From Cryptomeria japonica (Eukaryota > Streptophyta > Pinopsida > Cupressales > Cupressaceae): a stretch of 64,000 bases of DNA. The translations under genes and the position numbers were made by a program. Shown here piece after piece: positions 1-11,700 of the stretch (position 1 is the first letter of the stretch; every line of letters begins with the position of its first letter). The notes beneath the pieces were generated by a model. The model saw only the letters and a program-made list of their open reading frames with translations, searched no databases and had not been told where the DNA came from. The stretch spans positions 668,115,852-668,179,851 of the forward strand of contig NC_081412.1 in assembly GCF_030272615.1 (NCBI RefSeq), given 5' to 3'.

Positions 1-765
1 ACCATCCATCTACTTAATTCATCCATCTCCTATCCAAGCAATCTCTCCATCCATTCCATCTTTCTACTAAGCCTAGGTTTTTCCTTGTCTTTGGTCCCAT
101 TCATTATTATATCCTATTATATCCCATCCATTTATCATCATTCAATCTTATCCAATCCATTTATCCTCCTCCCATATTTTTTCCAAGCCTATGTTCTCCC
201 TTGTCATTGGTTCCAATCCATTTATCCTATATCCACAATCCAATCCTATCGTATTCAATCATATTCCCGATCTCATCCAATCTAATCCAATCATATTTTT
301 CATCCCATCCAATCCTATTCAATCATTAATCCCCCTCCCATATTATCGAATTCATTTATGATCCCCATCACACTAATCTTTATCCAATCAAACTGAGCTT
401 TATCCCATTTGCACTGAGATTTCCCCATCACACTAATATTTTCCCATATATATGAGCTTATATTGGCTTGTGTGTTATCCAAATACCCATCCATACTATG
501 TTAACCAAATCTCAGTGGAAATACTCCCATCTATAGACCATGCACAACCTTCTTATTTGTTCCCTCCCATCAATCTATCCACACCTTGTCCATTGGAATG
601 TATCCATCCCATGTTTGGCAGTTTATCCAAATCCATCACTTGCCCACTGGGATATATCCTTCCCATGTCCAGTAGTCTATCCAGATCCATGTCCTACTCT
701 TGGCAAGAGATACTAGTTGGTCATGTGCATTTTGTTTGCAAGATTGAGTTTTTTGACTATACCTA
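1..765. repeat. Pyrimidine-rich low-complexity tract, left half of the sequence split by NA-1
   Basis: The plus strand is dominated by degenerate repeats of the kind CCATCC, ATCCAATC and CCCATCACACTAAT, strongest before about 450. Short ORFs here are low-complexity readings without recognisable domains. The final five bases, ACCTA, recur at 24904-24908 just beyond the other end of NA-1. Before NA-1 inserted, this tract was therefore continuous with 24909 onward, which ends in a polypurine tract and the start of a TGTAGACA-type LTR. I infer it is the non-coding 3' part of an old Ty3/Gypsy-type element; the coding part lies outside the window. Confidence 0.6.
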
Positions 766-1335
766 TGTTGGAATCCAAGAACACTGAGAGGGGGGGGTGA
801 ATTAGTGTTCTACTGGAAAGCTCAATTTCAACCTTATTAAAACATTCATACACCAACTGGTATACTGGTACATATAGAATTGAAAGAAGTAAAGCAACCA
901 ATAAGCCAATCACATAAATGAATACCATAGCACATATAATTATACGTGGAAAACCTCAAAGAGGAAAAACCACGATGGGATTTGTGACCCACAATATCAA
1001 TTCATTGGCAATATGAAGAGGTATTACAAAATATAGGGGCCTGCACTTTCAAGAAGGCTTATAGCCTAGAGCACACTGCTCAATCACAAAAGGAGCCTCA
1101 CTGACTACATACAAATCTAGACTACAATCCAGAGAAATGATTGAACTACAAAGATAGCATCTTCTATGCCTGAATACAGTTCCGGTTTGAGCTCTATCTA
1201 TTCTGGTCTGAAACCCTTAACCCTTTACCGGAATACCCCTTTACATAAATATCCTCGCATACATGATCTCTCTCATATATTTTACATCTCCAATATTATT
1301 TCCCTCTAGATACATATTCTCATACTATATCATAT
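766..1335 (-). repeat. NA-1 3' LTR, terminal (U5-side) portion
   Basis: It begins on the plus strand with TGTTGGAATCCAAGAACAC and the G-run GAGAGGGGGGGGTGAATTAG, the complement of the LTR 3' end, and aligns with 23945-24510. It stops at about 1335, where Ty3-type LTR sequence begins. Together with 4355-4742 it adds up to the 959-bp length of the intact 5' LTR. Positions 914-1335 occur again at 3933-4354. Confidence 0.9.
914..1335. repeat. 422-bp direct repeat flanking the Ty3 LTR block (left copy; right copy 3933-4354)
   Basis: The same stretch of NA-1 LTR is present on both sides of the 1336-3932 block, with only about three differences seen by eye. That is far closer than NA-1's two LTRs are to each other (about 8-10%), so the duplication is much younger than the NA-1 insertion. 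A normal integrase-made target duplication would be 4-6 bp. Confidence 0.85.
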
Positions 1336-1336
1336 T

Positions 1337-2964
1337 TGTAGCTGTAGCGTAGAAATTAGGATTCATCACAAGATATAGTAAATCAATCAAAACGTTAAAC
1401 ATGATAGCTCAATCAAAGAAATACTCATTGCAATGAACCTAATTCTAAAGCACATTCAATGAAGGTATGAAAATGAAGCATTCAAAAGAAAACATTATGC
1501 AAACCAAATTCAAGATTGAATACTCCTTCCATGCGGCTCCATTGTTGTTCTTTCCTCTTCAATAGTTTTGTGGATCTCACCTACAAGTGCTCTCACAATT
1601 GAAAGCAAAAAGCTCAAGAGTACTAGAACGAAAATTCAGTAGTTTGATAGCAATTCGGAGTTCATGAAGTGATTGAAGGGGTTCAAGGATTCGAAGGGAT
1701 TTGATTGAAAAAAACATCCAATTTATAGAGAAATTGGATAAATGACAAGATTGGCATGATGCAATTCAAATGGAAATTGCAAATCAATATGTCAATTATG
1801 ACAAATTATGCACTTTCCATGCACAATTTAATTGATTGATAATTGATGACAAATTATGACACATTTCATGTCAAAATTGATTGATTATCAATTATGACAA
1901 TTTCATGACAAATTGAAATGCCACTCCCATAGAATTAGGAGATGAATTAGGAGGGAAAAGGAATTAGAAATTTGAAAATTAGGAAAATGAAATTGATGAC
2001 AAATTAGGAAATTGGAATTAGAAATTGATGAAAAATAGGATTTAAGAATTAGTGAATTAATTAATAATTTTTCATTTATTAATCAATTCACAAAGAAGAA
2101 TAATTAGACAATTAAATAAAGATTTAATTGTAATAAGAAGACTTAGGATAAATAAGTAATTTATTTAATCCTAAAGGAAGAAATGACAAATTAGGTTAAA
2201 TGACTAAATCATAAAACCCTAGAAGACGAATTAGAAATGCGAAAATGACAATTAGGTCTTGATTGAAGATAATTAATGTCATGATTTTGAATTGATAAAT
2301 GACCAATGCGACAAAATGGTTTGATTGATAAATGCGCCAATTGACAAATTGATCCAAATTGACATACTTGAGATAGACAACGATCGATGACAAATCGGTC
2401 GCAAAATGACAAGATTAACAAAAGGACGAGGATCGACGATAAAATAGATTGCAAGATGACAAGGTTGATAACGACCACGATCAATGACAAATTGATCGCC
2501 AAATGACAAAAATGAACAAGACAACGATCGATGACAAATCGATCGTAAAACGACAAGATTGAAGGATTGATGATAAATCGACAAGATTGATAAGAGGACA
2601 AAAACCCTAATCAGGATTGACGATGTCCAAAATGATAAGATTGATGATAAGATTGATAAGATTGACAGGAGGACAAAACCCTAATTAGGATTGACGATGT
2701 CCAAAATGATGACAAATAAGCATGCTCATTGATGCAATAAGATAAAATCGATCAAAATCATGACTGGATAATGTTGTCGACAAGACCAAATTCGAAGACG
2801 AGATGATTGAAGAATATAGAAGAATGACTCGATGTTCGCAAATGATAAAGACCAAGTGCGTGAGATAGAAGAAATGTTAATGCGACGCAAAAACCTAAAA
2901 TGAGGCAATGCGCAAATGTTAAAGTATGACCTCGCAAGCGTTGACCATTTTTGGGTGTCTACAG
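1337..2964 (-). mobile_element. Ty3/Gypsy-type LTR, complete
   Basis: On the minus strand it starts at 2964 with TGTAGACACCCAAAAATGG, a start typical of plant Ty3-type LTRs, and ends near 1337 with ...GCTACAGCTACA. Positions 1345-2345 resemble 2965-3912 at roughly 80-85% by eye. The 5' part of the LTR (about 2350-2720) contains degenerate tandem units with the palindromic core CGATCGATGACAAATCGATCG, and a 75-bp direct duplication around 2596 and 2672. No internal region, PBS or pol sequence is attached. Confidence 0.7.
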
Positions 2965-3932
2965 TAGCATCAGAATTAGGAATCATCAAAGCAAGATAAA
3001 CATAATAATCAATGGCTCAATCACAAAAACTCATTGCAAATGAACCTAATTCCAAGCACACTCAATAGAGGTATGAAAACAAAGCATTCAAAATGAAAAT
3101 TATGCAAACCAGATGTAGAATTGAATACTCCTTCCATGCGGCTCCATTGCTGTTCTTTCCTCTTCAATGGGTTTGTGGATCTCACCTACAAGTGCACATA
3201 CAATTGAAAGCAAGATTGATGAAAAGCTCAAGAGTACTAGAAGCGTAAGTTCGGTAGTTTGATAAAAATTCGGATTCGGGATCAAGGGATTCAAGGAATT
3301 TGATTGAAGAAAATCATCCAATTTATAGAGAAATTGGAGAAATGAACAAATTAGCATGATAGTGATTCGAATGGAAATTCAAATCAAGAATAGCAAAATT
3401 ATGACATGTTGCTATGCAAGGCTTATGACAATTCTATGAAAAATTTCTATGTCAAGAATTTATGACAATTTATGACAAATTCTATGACAAATTTCTATGT
3501 CAAGAATTTATGACAATTTATGACAAATTCTATGTCATTTCCATAAATTTAGGAGAGAAATAGGAAGAAATTGAATTTAAGAATTAAGAAATTAGAAAAA
3601 TAGGGAAAAGAGGAATTAAGAAATTAGAAATTAAGTAAATTAATTAATAATCTTTCATTTATTAATTAATTCACAAAAGAGGAATAATTAGCCAATTAAA
3701 TGAATATTTAATTGTGATGAGAATACTTAGGATAAATAAGTAATTTATTAATCCTAAAGGAAGAAAATGATAAGCAAGGTTAAATGACTAAATCATGAAA
3801 CCCTAGAAGGCGAATTAGGTCTTGATGAAAGATAATTAACTTGATCATGATTTGATTTTGGATTGATAAATGACCAATGTGATAAATTATTTGACTGATA
3901 AATGCACCAATTGACGAGGAACAATGACAATA
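2965..3932 (-). mobile_element. Ty3/Gypsy-type LTR, 3' part only, abutting the complete copy
   Basis: A second, diverged copy of the same LTR, missing its first ~650 bp. Read on the minus strand, its 3' end runs straight into the 5' start (TGTAGACACC) of the complete LTR with no internal sequence between, giving a tail-to-head LTR junction. Its truncated end at about 3932 joins NA-1 LTR sequence at a short ATAA-type microhomology. Confidence 0.65.
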
Positions 3933-4742
3933 ATAAATGAATACCATAGCACATATAGTTATACGTGGAAAACCTCAAAGAGGAAAAACCACGATTGGAT
4001 TTGTGACCCACAATATCAATTCATTGGCAATATGAAGAGGTATTACAAAATATAGGGGCCTGCACTTTCAAGAAGGCTTATAGCCTAGAGCACACTGCTC
4101 AATCACAAAAGGAGCCTCACTGACTACATACAAATCTAGACTACAATCCAGAGAAATGATTGAACTACAAAGATAGCATCTTCTATGCCTAAATACAGTT
4201 CCGGTTTGAGCTCTATCTATTCTGGTCTGAAACCCTTAACCCTTTACCGGAATACCCCTTTACATAAATATCCTCGCATACATGATCTCTCTCATATATT
4301 TTACATCTCCAATATTATTTCCCTCTAGATACATATTCTCATACTATATCATATCATATATAAAAACGATCTAACCTTCTGACCTATATACCCTTTACAA
4401 CTCATCATGCCTTATGTCATCTTACAAAGATATTTGCAATATGAATATACATGTTGGCTCAATAACATAAATACATGAATAACAATAACAATTTACGATG
4501 TCGGATCTCCAAATTATGTTGGCCTCCAATACCGATAAACTGATTCCAAACCATGTTGGCCTGCATTGCCGGTAATCAAAGAATTTCTTCCAACTTGTTG
4601 GTGTTAGTGTCAGTGCTAGTGAAGTGTCTATGAATTGCCTGTCAGTACACAACTAACCTAGAATATGAAGGAGAAACAAGTGACCATGTTTCCATCAATG
4701 ACAACATAGTGAAACCAGCCAATTAAGTGTCAATTGCCAATG
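3933..4742 (-). repeat. NA-1 3' LTR, U3-side portion plus duplicated segment
   Basis: 3933-4354 repeats 914-1335, and 4355-4742 is the remaining part of the LTR. It ends ...CAATTGCCAATGA where the 5' LTR has ...TGCCAACA, so the terminal dinucleotide is mutated. On the minus strand this is the LTR start, immediately preceded by the polypurine tract at 4743-4756. Confidence 0.88.
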
Positions 4743-5029
4743 ATCTCCCCCTTTGGCATTGATGGCAACACTCATGTGAAAAATGATCATGGTTTCCAGC
4801 TATCAGTTTCATCCTGAGCCTACTCCCCCTGAGCTAAATATCCATCTGAATAAAATACTCTATATCTCGTGAATGTTTTTCACCTATACTCCCCCTAATG
4901 TATACAACTTCCTTTTTCTTTTTTACATCAATACTCTTCCCTTTTGACATCAATGCCATAAAAAATACCAAAAAGCCAAAAACCAGGACGAAGAATGAAA
5001 GACTGTACAATGAATATCCCAAAAATACC
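4743..5029 (-). other. NA-1 3' untranslated region with polypurine tract
   Basis: Read on the minus strand the last bases before the LTR are GCCAAAGGGGGAGATCA, the polypurine tract that primes plus-strand DNA. Further in are CCCCCTGAGC at about 4824 and CCCCCTAATG at about 4890 on the plus strand, that is, further G-runs on the element strand. NA-2 has the same arrangement at 11967 and 12096. No coding sequence is visible. Confidence 0.8.
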
Positions 5030-6370
5030 TTAACAAGGCTGAATGTATTTGAAAATATCTGGATAGGCCTTCTCCAAAATCTCAAGATAACTATCCCAAC
5101 CAGATTTGAAAGTGTTGGAAACAGATACAAGTCCATGTAGCATATGGGCAAATGATTCTTTCTCATTTAACTCTGCCGGTGTGGGCTTACCAACCATATC
5201 TATACATTCCTTCTTTTGTACACCTAATGAATCCAACCGGGGATTCACTAAACCTCTAAGACTTCTAGCTCTTCTTATGATTTTGTCTTTTCCTTCTCAA
5301 GAGAAAAAACTTAGTCTTCCAAAACCAAAATCTATCCATCAAAGGATGTAGTTAATGAATTCAATCCATCAAAAGAATTTTCTATACTTGCAATCTCCTC
5401 CTGAATATCCTTAATCTTTTTATCTATCTTGGTTGTGAGTAAACCTGTATTGCAACATGCTCATATTAGAACATTTCCTTAAATAATTATCTATCAATTT
5501 CAACTTATCATTGATTTCATTCCTTTTAGACTCAATCATTTGATCAAATGTAGCTCTCTTTGTCTGTGTAAATCTCTCCAGTGCTTGCTGGTTTGATATC
5601 TTCTGTGAAAATTGAAAATCCTTTGAAATGTACTCTGTGCTAGTCTTAAGCTTTCCAGATGGGCTCGCTTCATTGTCCAACTTGCACTCGGGGACAAGTC
5701 TATGCAAAACAATAATAGACTGATCAATAACACCTTTATCCATATAACCTTCATCATTTTCTAAGCAGCCATCATCATGAGTTCAGTGGAACTCATCTCG
5801 GTTATGCTTTTCTTTTCAACCTACGAGGTGTAAATTGACAACAATGATGGAATCACTATCAGTTCCCTACCGGATTCCCTTTTCTTCTCCTCTAATTTTT
5901 TAACCTTTATAGCTTCCTCACTTGCACTGGTGGCTTTACCACTTGGTGCAGTTCCTGTAACTACTAGTTCCTCCCTAGGAACTGTAACCTCATCCTGTAC
6001 AATCTGATATGGAGGACTATTATCCTCAACATTAGTAACTTGTACATTATCAACCTTTACACTCTCTGTATCTATCGGTATCTCAACATTTGCCTATACA
6101 TTTGTATCTACTAGGGGTTCAATATCCACTATCTTAATATTTTTCAAAATTGAGGGTGAAGTACACATAATACCTTTTCCTTTCCCTTCAATCAAGGTGT
6201 CTATAGTATCTGTCTTAGATTTTGGTGAAGTATAAAAATCATAGTTCTCTTCAAAGAACTTAACCCATACCTTGTGTGTCTCTTTGATTATCTCATTGAC
6301 TCTTCCTAACATAAGACTGATTATTCTATGCTTGTTGTTAAAGATTTTCCTATCTGCAACCTCAAGTGTC
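5030..6370 (-). pseudogene. NA-1 ORF2, C-terminal segment
   Basis: This is the last part of the NA-1 ORF2, read from 6370 to a stop at 5030. It starts within the part homologous to NA-2 ORF2 around the ...ET...W..F motif (NA-1: VNEIIKETHKVWVKFFEE near 6300; NA-2: VTEVSRETENGW). A basic or polar stretch with KGKG follows, then a coiled-coil region at about 5420-5743 (shared pattern LVPEC-LDN versus IAPNC-IDN), and a short C-terminal block at 5030-5248. Several frame changes and stops separate these pieces. The upstream end is cut by NA-2 and continues at 12996 with the TSD GTGTC on both sides. Function unknown. Confidence 0.75.
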
Positions 6371-6432
6371 TATTGGCATATGGACACTCCAATGAGACAT
6401 TGTGTGTGATTGAAGGTTTTGTCATTGATGGT

Positions 6433-6590
6433 AACCTTGCAATCCTATGGCACCGGCAAGACATTATACCAGCAAAAGCATTACACAGGCAACCTTGCAA
6501 TCCTATGGCATTGGCAAGACATTATATCAGCAAATGCATTACACAGGCAACCTTGCAATCCTATGGCACCGACAAGACATTATACCGGCA
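6433..6590 (+). repeat. 58-bp tandem repeat in NA-2 U3 (nearly three units)
   Basis: Units start at 6433, 6491 and 6549 with AACCTTGCAATCCTATGGCA and include GGCAAGACATTATACC. The third unit loses homology near its end. The 3' LTR has only two units, which accounts exactly for the 58-bp LTR length difference (937 versus 879 bp). Confidence 0.93.
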
Positions 6591-6772
6591 AACCATTATT
6601 CAAGCAAGACAGTGCACCGACATCAGCAAGATCACTCTACACTGGCACCGACACAGAAGATGTACACCGGCATAGAAGAAAATATGTATATCGGCACAGA
6701 GGCTGATAGGATTTTTGATATATTTTGTTTATTTATTATAACCTGACTTGGAAAATTGTAAAATAACTCTTG

Positions 6773-6782
6773 TATATAAAAG
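6773..6782 (+). promoter_or_regulatory. Likely TATA box of the NA-2 LTR promoter
   Basis: TATATAAAAG is preserved at the same place in the 3' LTR (12456-12465). Transcription would begin some 25-35 bp downstream, which places the conserved ...CTCTAGGC...GCATGTGCAGG block inside the RNA repeat (R) or U5. The start site is inferred from spacing only. Confidence 0.6.
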
Positions 6783-7309
6783 AGATCATTGTAGACATTT
6801 GTAGGATATGGATAGGAAGCATAAAGAAAATTATAAGGTAGACCTAATATGCGAATTGTAGGTCAAGGGTATATGCAAAAGAATAGAGAAAGAACTGGTA
6901 CTGAATCTGGCATTCAAGATGTTATTGTAAAGCAGTACAGAATATTGGATTTGTGTAAATCCTTATTGTAATTCAGTGTGACTTCTTATTGAGTAGTGTG
7001 CTCTAGGCAATTGGCCTTCCTGCATGTGCAGGCCCCTATTGTAAGTAATATTCTCTTATTGGCCAGTAAGTGAATATTGTGGGTCACAAATCCCACCGAG
7101 GTTTTTCCCACACCGGGTTTCCTCATTAAACATCTTGTGTTATGGTGTTATTTTCATGTGGATGTTTTTGATTCTGTTATTTACATTAATTCTTGCATAC
7201 CGGTATACTGTTACTTTATGTTCTGCATATTCAGTCTTAAGAAAATTTCATTACTGGTCAGATACTGATTCACCCCCCCCCTCTCAGTATCTGTGGGAAC
7301 CCTAACAAT

Positions 7310-7322
7310 TGGTATCAGAGCC
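7310..7322 (+). other. NA-2 primer binding site
   Basis: TGGTATCAGAGCC is two bases inside the 5' LTR (AACA-AT-TGGTATC). It is the standard plant Copia site complementary to the 3' end of initiator tRNA-Met, so minus-strand synthesis would start here. Confidence 0.93.
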
Positions 7323-7378
7323 TGGTCCTCTATTTTCAGAAGCCTAACAGCTTGAGGAAGATCTTGACACCGGTAAAG

Positions 7379-8304
7379 ATGGAAAATCTGATGAAGCAAC
7401 TTGAAGGAGCTCTTACTGACTATGATGCAGAAAAATTGAAAAATATCAAATGAGAAGATGATTTAAAAGCAGCTCAGGACATTATTCAGGCACTTCAAGA
7501 AAATCTTGCTGTTACAAGAAATAAGAGAACAGAATTTTGTGAAAAATTGCAAAATGAGAATGATGAAAAGGAATCACTAAATGATATGATAAGAAAATTG
7601 AAACAAGAGATCATGACAACAAAAAATGAAATGCAGGATATGACTATGAGATTTTGCAAAGAGATTGAGGACAGAAAGAAGAATGAAGAAGAATTGACCA
7701 GAAGACTAAGTGATGCAACAAATGAGAACACAAGACTTAGCTATGAAAATGACATGTTGAAGATAGATCTGATGCATACTCAGAATGACTCGAATGAACT
7801 AATGAGACAAAAAGAAATCTTGGAAAGGGAATTGGAAACTGCAAATCAGCACAAAGAAAAATTCAAGAAAAGCTCAGAAGAACTTGGTACCTTATTGAAG
7901 AATCAAAAACCCAAAGGTGACACTTCTGGAATTGGATTTAAAGTTGGAGAAAGCTCCGGTACTACAAATACCCAGGATCACAGCAAACTGGTAAGACCTT
8001 CTAATACTTACAAATTCAATGGAAAATGCTTTAACTGCAATAAATATGGTCATAGGGCAAATGAATGTAGATCTAGGAATTATCAGAACATTAATCCTCC
8101 CACCGGTCAATGCTCCAAATGCAACAAAATTGGTCATAACTCTGAAAATTGCAAAATGAATGTAAGATGTTATGTTTGTGGAAGATTTGGTCATTTATCA
8201 AATAAATGAGAACACAAACCGGCATAGGTTATGGGAAAGCTATTCAGAAAAATAATGTAACTTGTTATGCATGTAACAAGATTGGTCATATTGCTAAATT
8301 TTGT
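7379..8304 (+). pseudogene. NA-2 ORF1: coiled-coil protein with CCHC zinc knuckles (gag-like)
   Basis: The frame opens at ATG 7379 (MENLMKQLEGALTDYDAEK), has an in-frame TGA at about 7451 and runs to TGA at 8207-8209. Residues 1-180 are a long charged coiled coil. CCHC knuckles follow at 8027-8068 (CFNC...GH...C), 8111-8152 and 8168-8209. In the third the last Cys codon is the stop TGA. A fourth knuckle (CYACNKIGHIAKFC) lies at 8263-8304 in another frame, so a frameshift follows the stop. NA-1 ORF1 shows the same order with the third knuckle intact. Nucleic-acid binding and RNA packaging are the expected roles of such knuckles. I see no UBN2 or Retrotran_gag-type domain like the one in Cop-1. 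Confidence 0.85.
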
Positions 8305-8701
8305 AGAAGTAAAGGTACACCGGTAGGACAATATGATGCTCCACCGGTAGGATAGAGCAATGCTCCACCAGTAGGATGTTCTTCATCAAATTGAAGAAAA
8401 TTATCTTGAGGGTTTGGCAATCTAATGACACATGTGCTAGTATTCCCTCAGTTAGAGAAAAGAAGTTGAAAATCATTCATTACCGGTAAATAAAGTTAAG
8501 CTAATACATTACCGGCAAGCAATTAATGTGGTAGGTAGCAGAAAAGACTTTATAAAATAAGGTTTTTGGGTCCATTTCACTTCACCGAACATTCAAACTT
8601 TCTTAGAGCGTGAAGATTTCTGAGCTAAAGCATTTTCGAGCAATGAGGCAAAGCCCTTCAGCAATCAATCCATTCAAAGGTAGAAAAAGGTATTTATCAT
8701 C
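8305..8701 (+). other. NA-2 spacer between ORF1 and ORF2
   Basis: About 400 bp with no coding signal. It contains several ACCGGTA and ACCGGCA motifs (8322, 8343, 8481, 8512). A short AG-rich stretch precedes the ORF2 start. No splice or internal promoter signal could be supported. Confidence 0.5.
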
Positions 8702-11700
8702 ATGGCATCCTCCTCTACACCTGAATTCATAGCAAACCCTACAGTAGTTGAAGTTATAAAATGACCTAGGCCCGTGTTTCAGCTAGTTCCTGAGGTAGCT
8801 AAGAAAGATGACAACACAGGTGCTTTTTCAAAAATTCCAAAAGTTGTTGTTTATGTAGAAGACCCTAGAATGTATATTCATTGCAACATAGAGGAATTAG
8901 GTGATGAAGAAATTAAAAACATGTATAAATCTGTCATATGTGACAATTCCAGAAATGTGAAACCTGAGCATAAAATTGTTGAAACCGTAGGATTCACTGA
9001 AATCCTCTACATTCCTGAATTTCCCAAGGAAGTGGTTAGGATAGTTCTGAGTAGGGTACATGGTTCATTCTTTGGGCTTGACTTAGTGCATAAAATTACA
9101 AAGGAAGCTGTGAAAGTAGTAACAGGGTTACCCTCCACCGGTAGTAGACTCGACAAAACCAAGAAGGTCTCCAATGACTTAGTAAAAAACTTAACTAGTG
9201 CAACATCCGACAAGAGATCATTGAGGGTTAATGATGTGACCGATTCAAATGTTAGATTTGCTAGCATGATTTTAGGTTACAAAGCAACTCATGCTAATAA
9301 GCTTAACTCAGTTTCCAGTTTATGCATAAAGAGTGCTTATGACATGGTTAAGGACAATGTAAAAATTGATATCAGTGAATGGTTAAAGGATGAGTTAATT
9401 GACGATTTAGCAAAAATCAAGAAGGATAAGAAAGGAACCTTTAGATTTGGAAATATACTTGTATGCTTAATGCTACACATAACCAAACAGGTTCCTAGTA
9501 TAGGCAACAAGGATTTTGGATTTGACATATCAGTAGGAAAACAATTATCTGAATTATTCAACAACATGGGTGAAAACAAAGAAAAGAATATCAATGAGTA
9601 TTTTCAAGCACTAAAGGTCTGAATGAATAAAAGAGTCAAACTATCACAGGAAATTATCAACAAATACAAGGATGATATATGTTTTGTAATAAAAAAGGAT
9701 GAGATCTAGATGGAAGCAGTCATCCCAAGGACAATCTAGGTAACAGAGATGGGGTATGAAATAGATGACCACACAGTGGAGACTTATGCCAAAGCACTTC
9801 TGGAAGCCCCCAATGAACCAAAGGAAGAAGTATTTGGTAGTGCTGAGACCATAGAAAGTCAAATTCAATCTAATAAGAGAGTGAAAAAGGTTGAGGCATT
9901 TGTGAGAAGAGGATCCAGACAAGCAAAAGCCATAAAAGAAGATGTATTAAAGAAAATTGACATAACTAAAGATGAGTTGGCAGCCCAACAACCTAAAACT
10001 CATCTATCACCGGTAGGTACCTCCTCAGAAGGAGATATGCCAACAACCTTCAAAAGAGTTGTCAGGAAAAGAGACCCCTCACCGACAACCACTCCTTCAC
10101 CTAGAAGGACAAGACAAAATCAACAAGCCGTGAGATCTTCGGTCAAGAAAGTCACACCTAAGAAGAAGTTGACCCCCAAAAAGAAGAAGAAGACAAACAC
10201 CGACTTGGCCCCTCTTGACATATTACTGAATGAGATCATAGAGGAAGGTAAATTGAAAAACATAGAGAAAATATATGACACTTTAACAAATGATGAGAAA
10301 GGACAAGTTGAGGAGAGTGTTATATTACACATGGACATGTATAAAAAGTTTTTGATGCAAGTCCTAAATGAAATTCCTGATGATCTATACAAAAGACTTG
10401 AGGCTAGAAGGCAAGGAATAATTGAGTTGGATAAGAAAATTAAAATAGAAAAATTACTTGCAGTACACCCGGTTAACTCACCTAAGGAAATTGATGATTT
10501 GATAGCTCAGGCCAACCGGACAGTTTTTTCCACTGCACACCGGCAAATTTCACTAATGGCAAGTAGAGTTACAGAAGTTTCAAGGGAAACAGAAAATGGT
10601 TGGGATATATTCTTGGTTGAAAAAGAAAAACAAGAAGAATATAGGAATCCCAAGCCCATTCTGGTATATCAAAAGGATAAGGATAAAGGGAAAGGTAAAG
10701 TTGGTGGACCACCAAGTATCAAGATTAGAGACAACTTACCCCCACCTCCTTTAAATACTCCACCAGTAAAAAAAACAATTGCATAAGATCAACTGGTAGC
10801 TGAGAGTATGGATACAGAGGATAATAATCCTAATCCTGAAGTCCTATATACTGTGAATGTTGATACTCAGAAGATCAACATAGTGGTAGATAAGGATACA
10901 CCAGATAAATCAGGTATAGCCAAAGAGCCTCCGACAATAGAAAACACAGAGCAACCGGTAGCAGATACAAAGAAAAAGATGGAATCTGGAACACAAATAG
11001 AGAAACCAATAGAGCTAAAGGCTCTAGAATAGATGCCACCGGTAAGAAATGATGTAGGAAAACCAGTGCTTAAAGAAATGCAAATACAAACAGACCTACC
11101 AGAGGTCAATACTAGCATGGTCACTTCCACCGGCACTCAGTTTGTTGGGTCACCATCAAATGTGACTGAGGTATTACTTGAATCTATCAAGAAAATAACT
11201 GATTATATCTCACAAGCTTATAAAGCAATAGATGATTCAATTCCATTTTTGAAATCAATAGCTCCTAATTGTAATATAGACAATAAATATTCTTTAGGCC
11301 AGTTGGATACACTTTGTAAATATATTTATGGAAATTTTGAGCAAACAAAGGTAGAATCTATAAAGGAAATTGTAGAAAAAGAGAAATAGAAATTCTTTGA
11401 GGAAGGAATAAAGAAGTGTAATAGGGAATTTGACACACTTCTACCAGAACTGTGCAATTTATTGAAAGAGTACAAAACTCTGTACAAAGACACCTGTAAG
11501 ATAAACTTTTTGACCATAGATGTAGACAAAAATATGAGCAAGGTACAGGAAGAGAGCAATAAACTTGCAGATAATTTTGTTAACTCACCCAATACATTAT
11601 TAGTTTTTGAGGAAAAGATAACAAATTTTGAGGAAGAATTGCTCAAATTAGAAAGAGAGAAAGAGAAAATAATAGACAAGGCAATATTATTGAGATCTAA

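Larger units (their letters stand above)
6371..7307 (+). repeat. NA-2 5' LTR (937 bp)
   Basis: It runs from TATTGGCATATGGACACTCC to GGGAACCCTAACA. It is 58 bp longer than the 3' LTR because it holds an extra copy of a 58-bp tandem unit. The U3 is rich in ACCGGCA-like heptamers. A TATA box lies at 6773-6782. The putative R region has GTGTGCTCTAGGC and CCTGCATGTGCAGG at about 6998-7033, followed by GTGGGTCACAAATCCCACC and GTTTTTCCC. U5 ends in TTCACCCCCCCCCTCTCAGT. Confidence 0.95.

Noticed and set aside
85-787. Plus-strand ORFs in the first 800 bases
   Set aside because: They translate degenerate CCATCC/ATCCAATC repeats and have no domain or composition expected of a protein.
2596-2720. CCCTAA occurrences as interstitial telomere repeat
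   Set aside because: Only isolated AACCCTAA words occur here and elsewhere, never in tandem.
766-4742. Reading the left NA-1 LTR region as two separate LTR insertions
   Set aside because: The non-duplicated parts (766-1335 and 4355-4742) add up to the length of the intact 959-bp LTR, and the outer TSD ACCTA pairs with that LTR.
7310-7322. tRNA-like motif TGGTATCAGAGC, also near 39573 and 49573
   Set aside because: It is only the 12-15-base complement of a tRNA 3' end beside an LTR, with no cloverleaf around it; these are primer binding sites, not tRNA genes.
10120-10392. Antisense ORFs inside NA-2 ORF2 (for example 10120-10392 minus, rich in Phe/Ser)
   Set aside because: They are the complement of the Lys-rich coding stretch (AAG/AAA codons) and of other coding parts; no independent signal.
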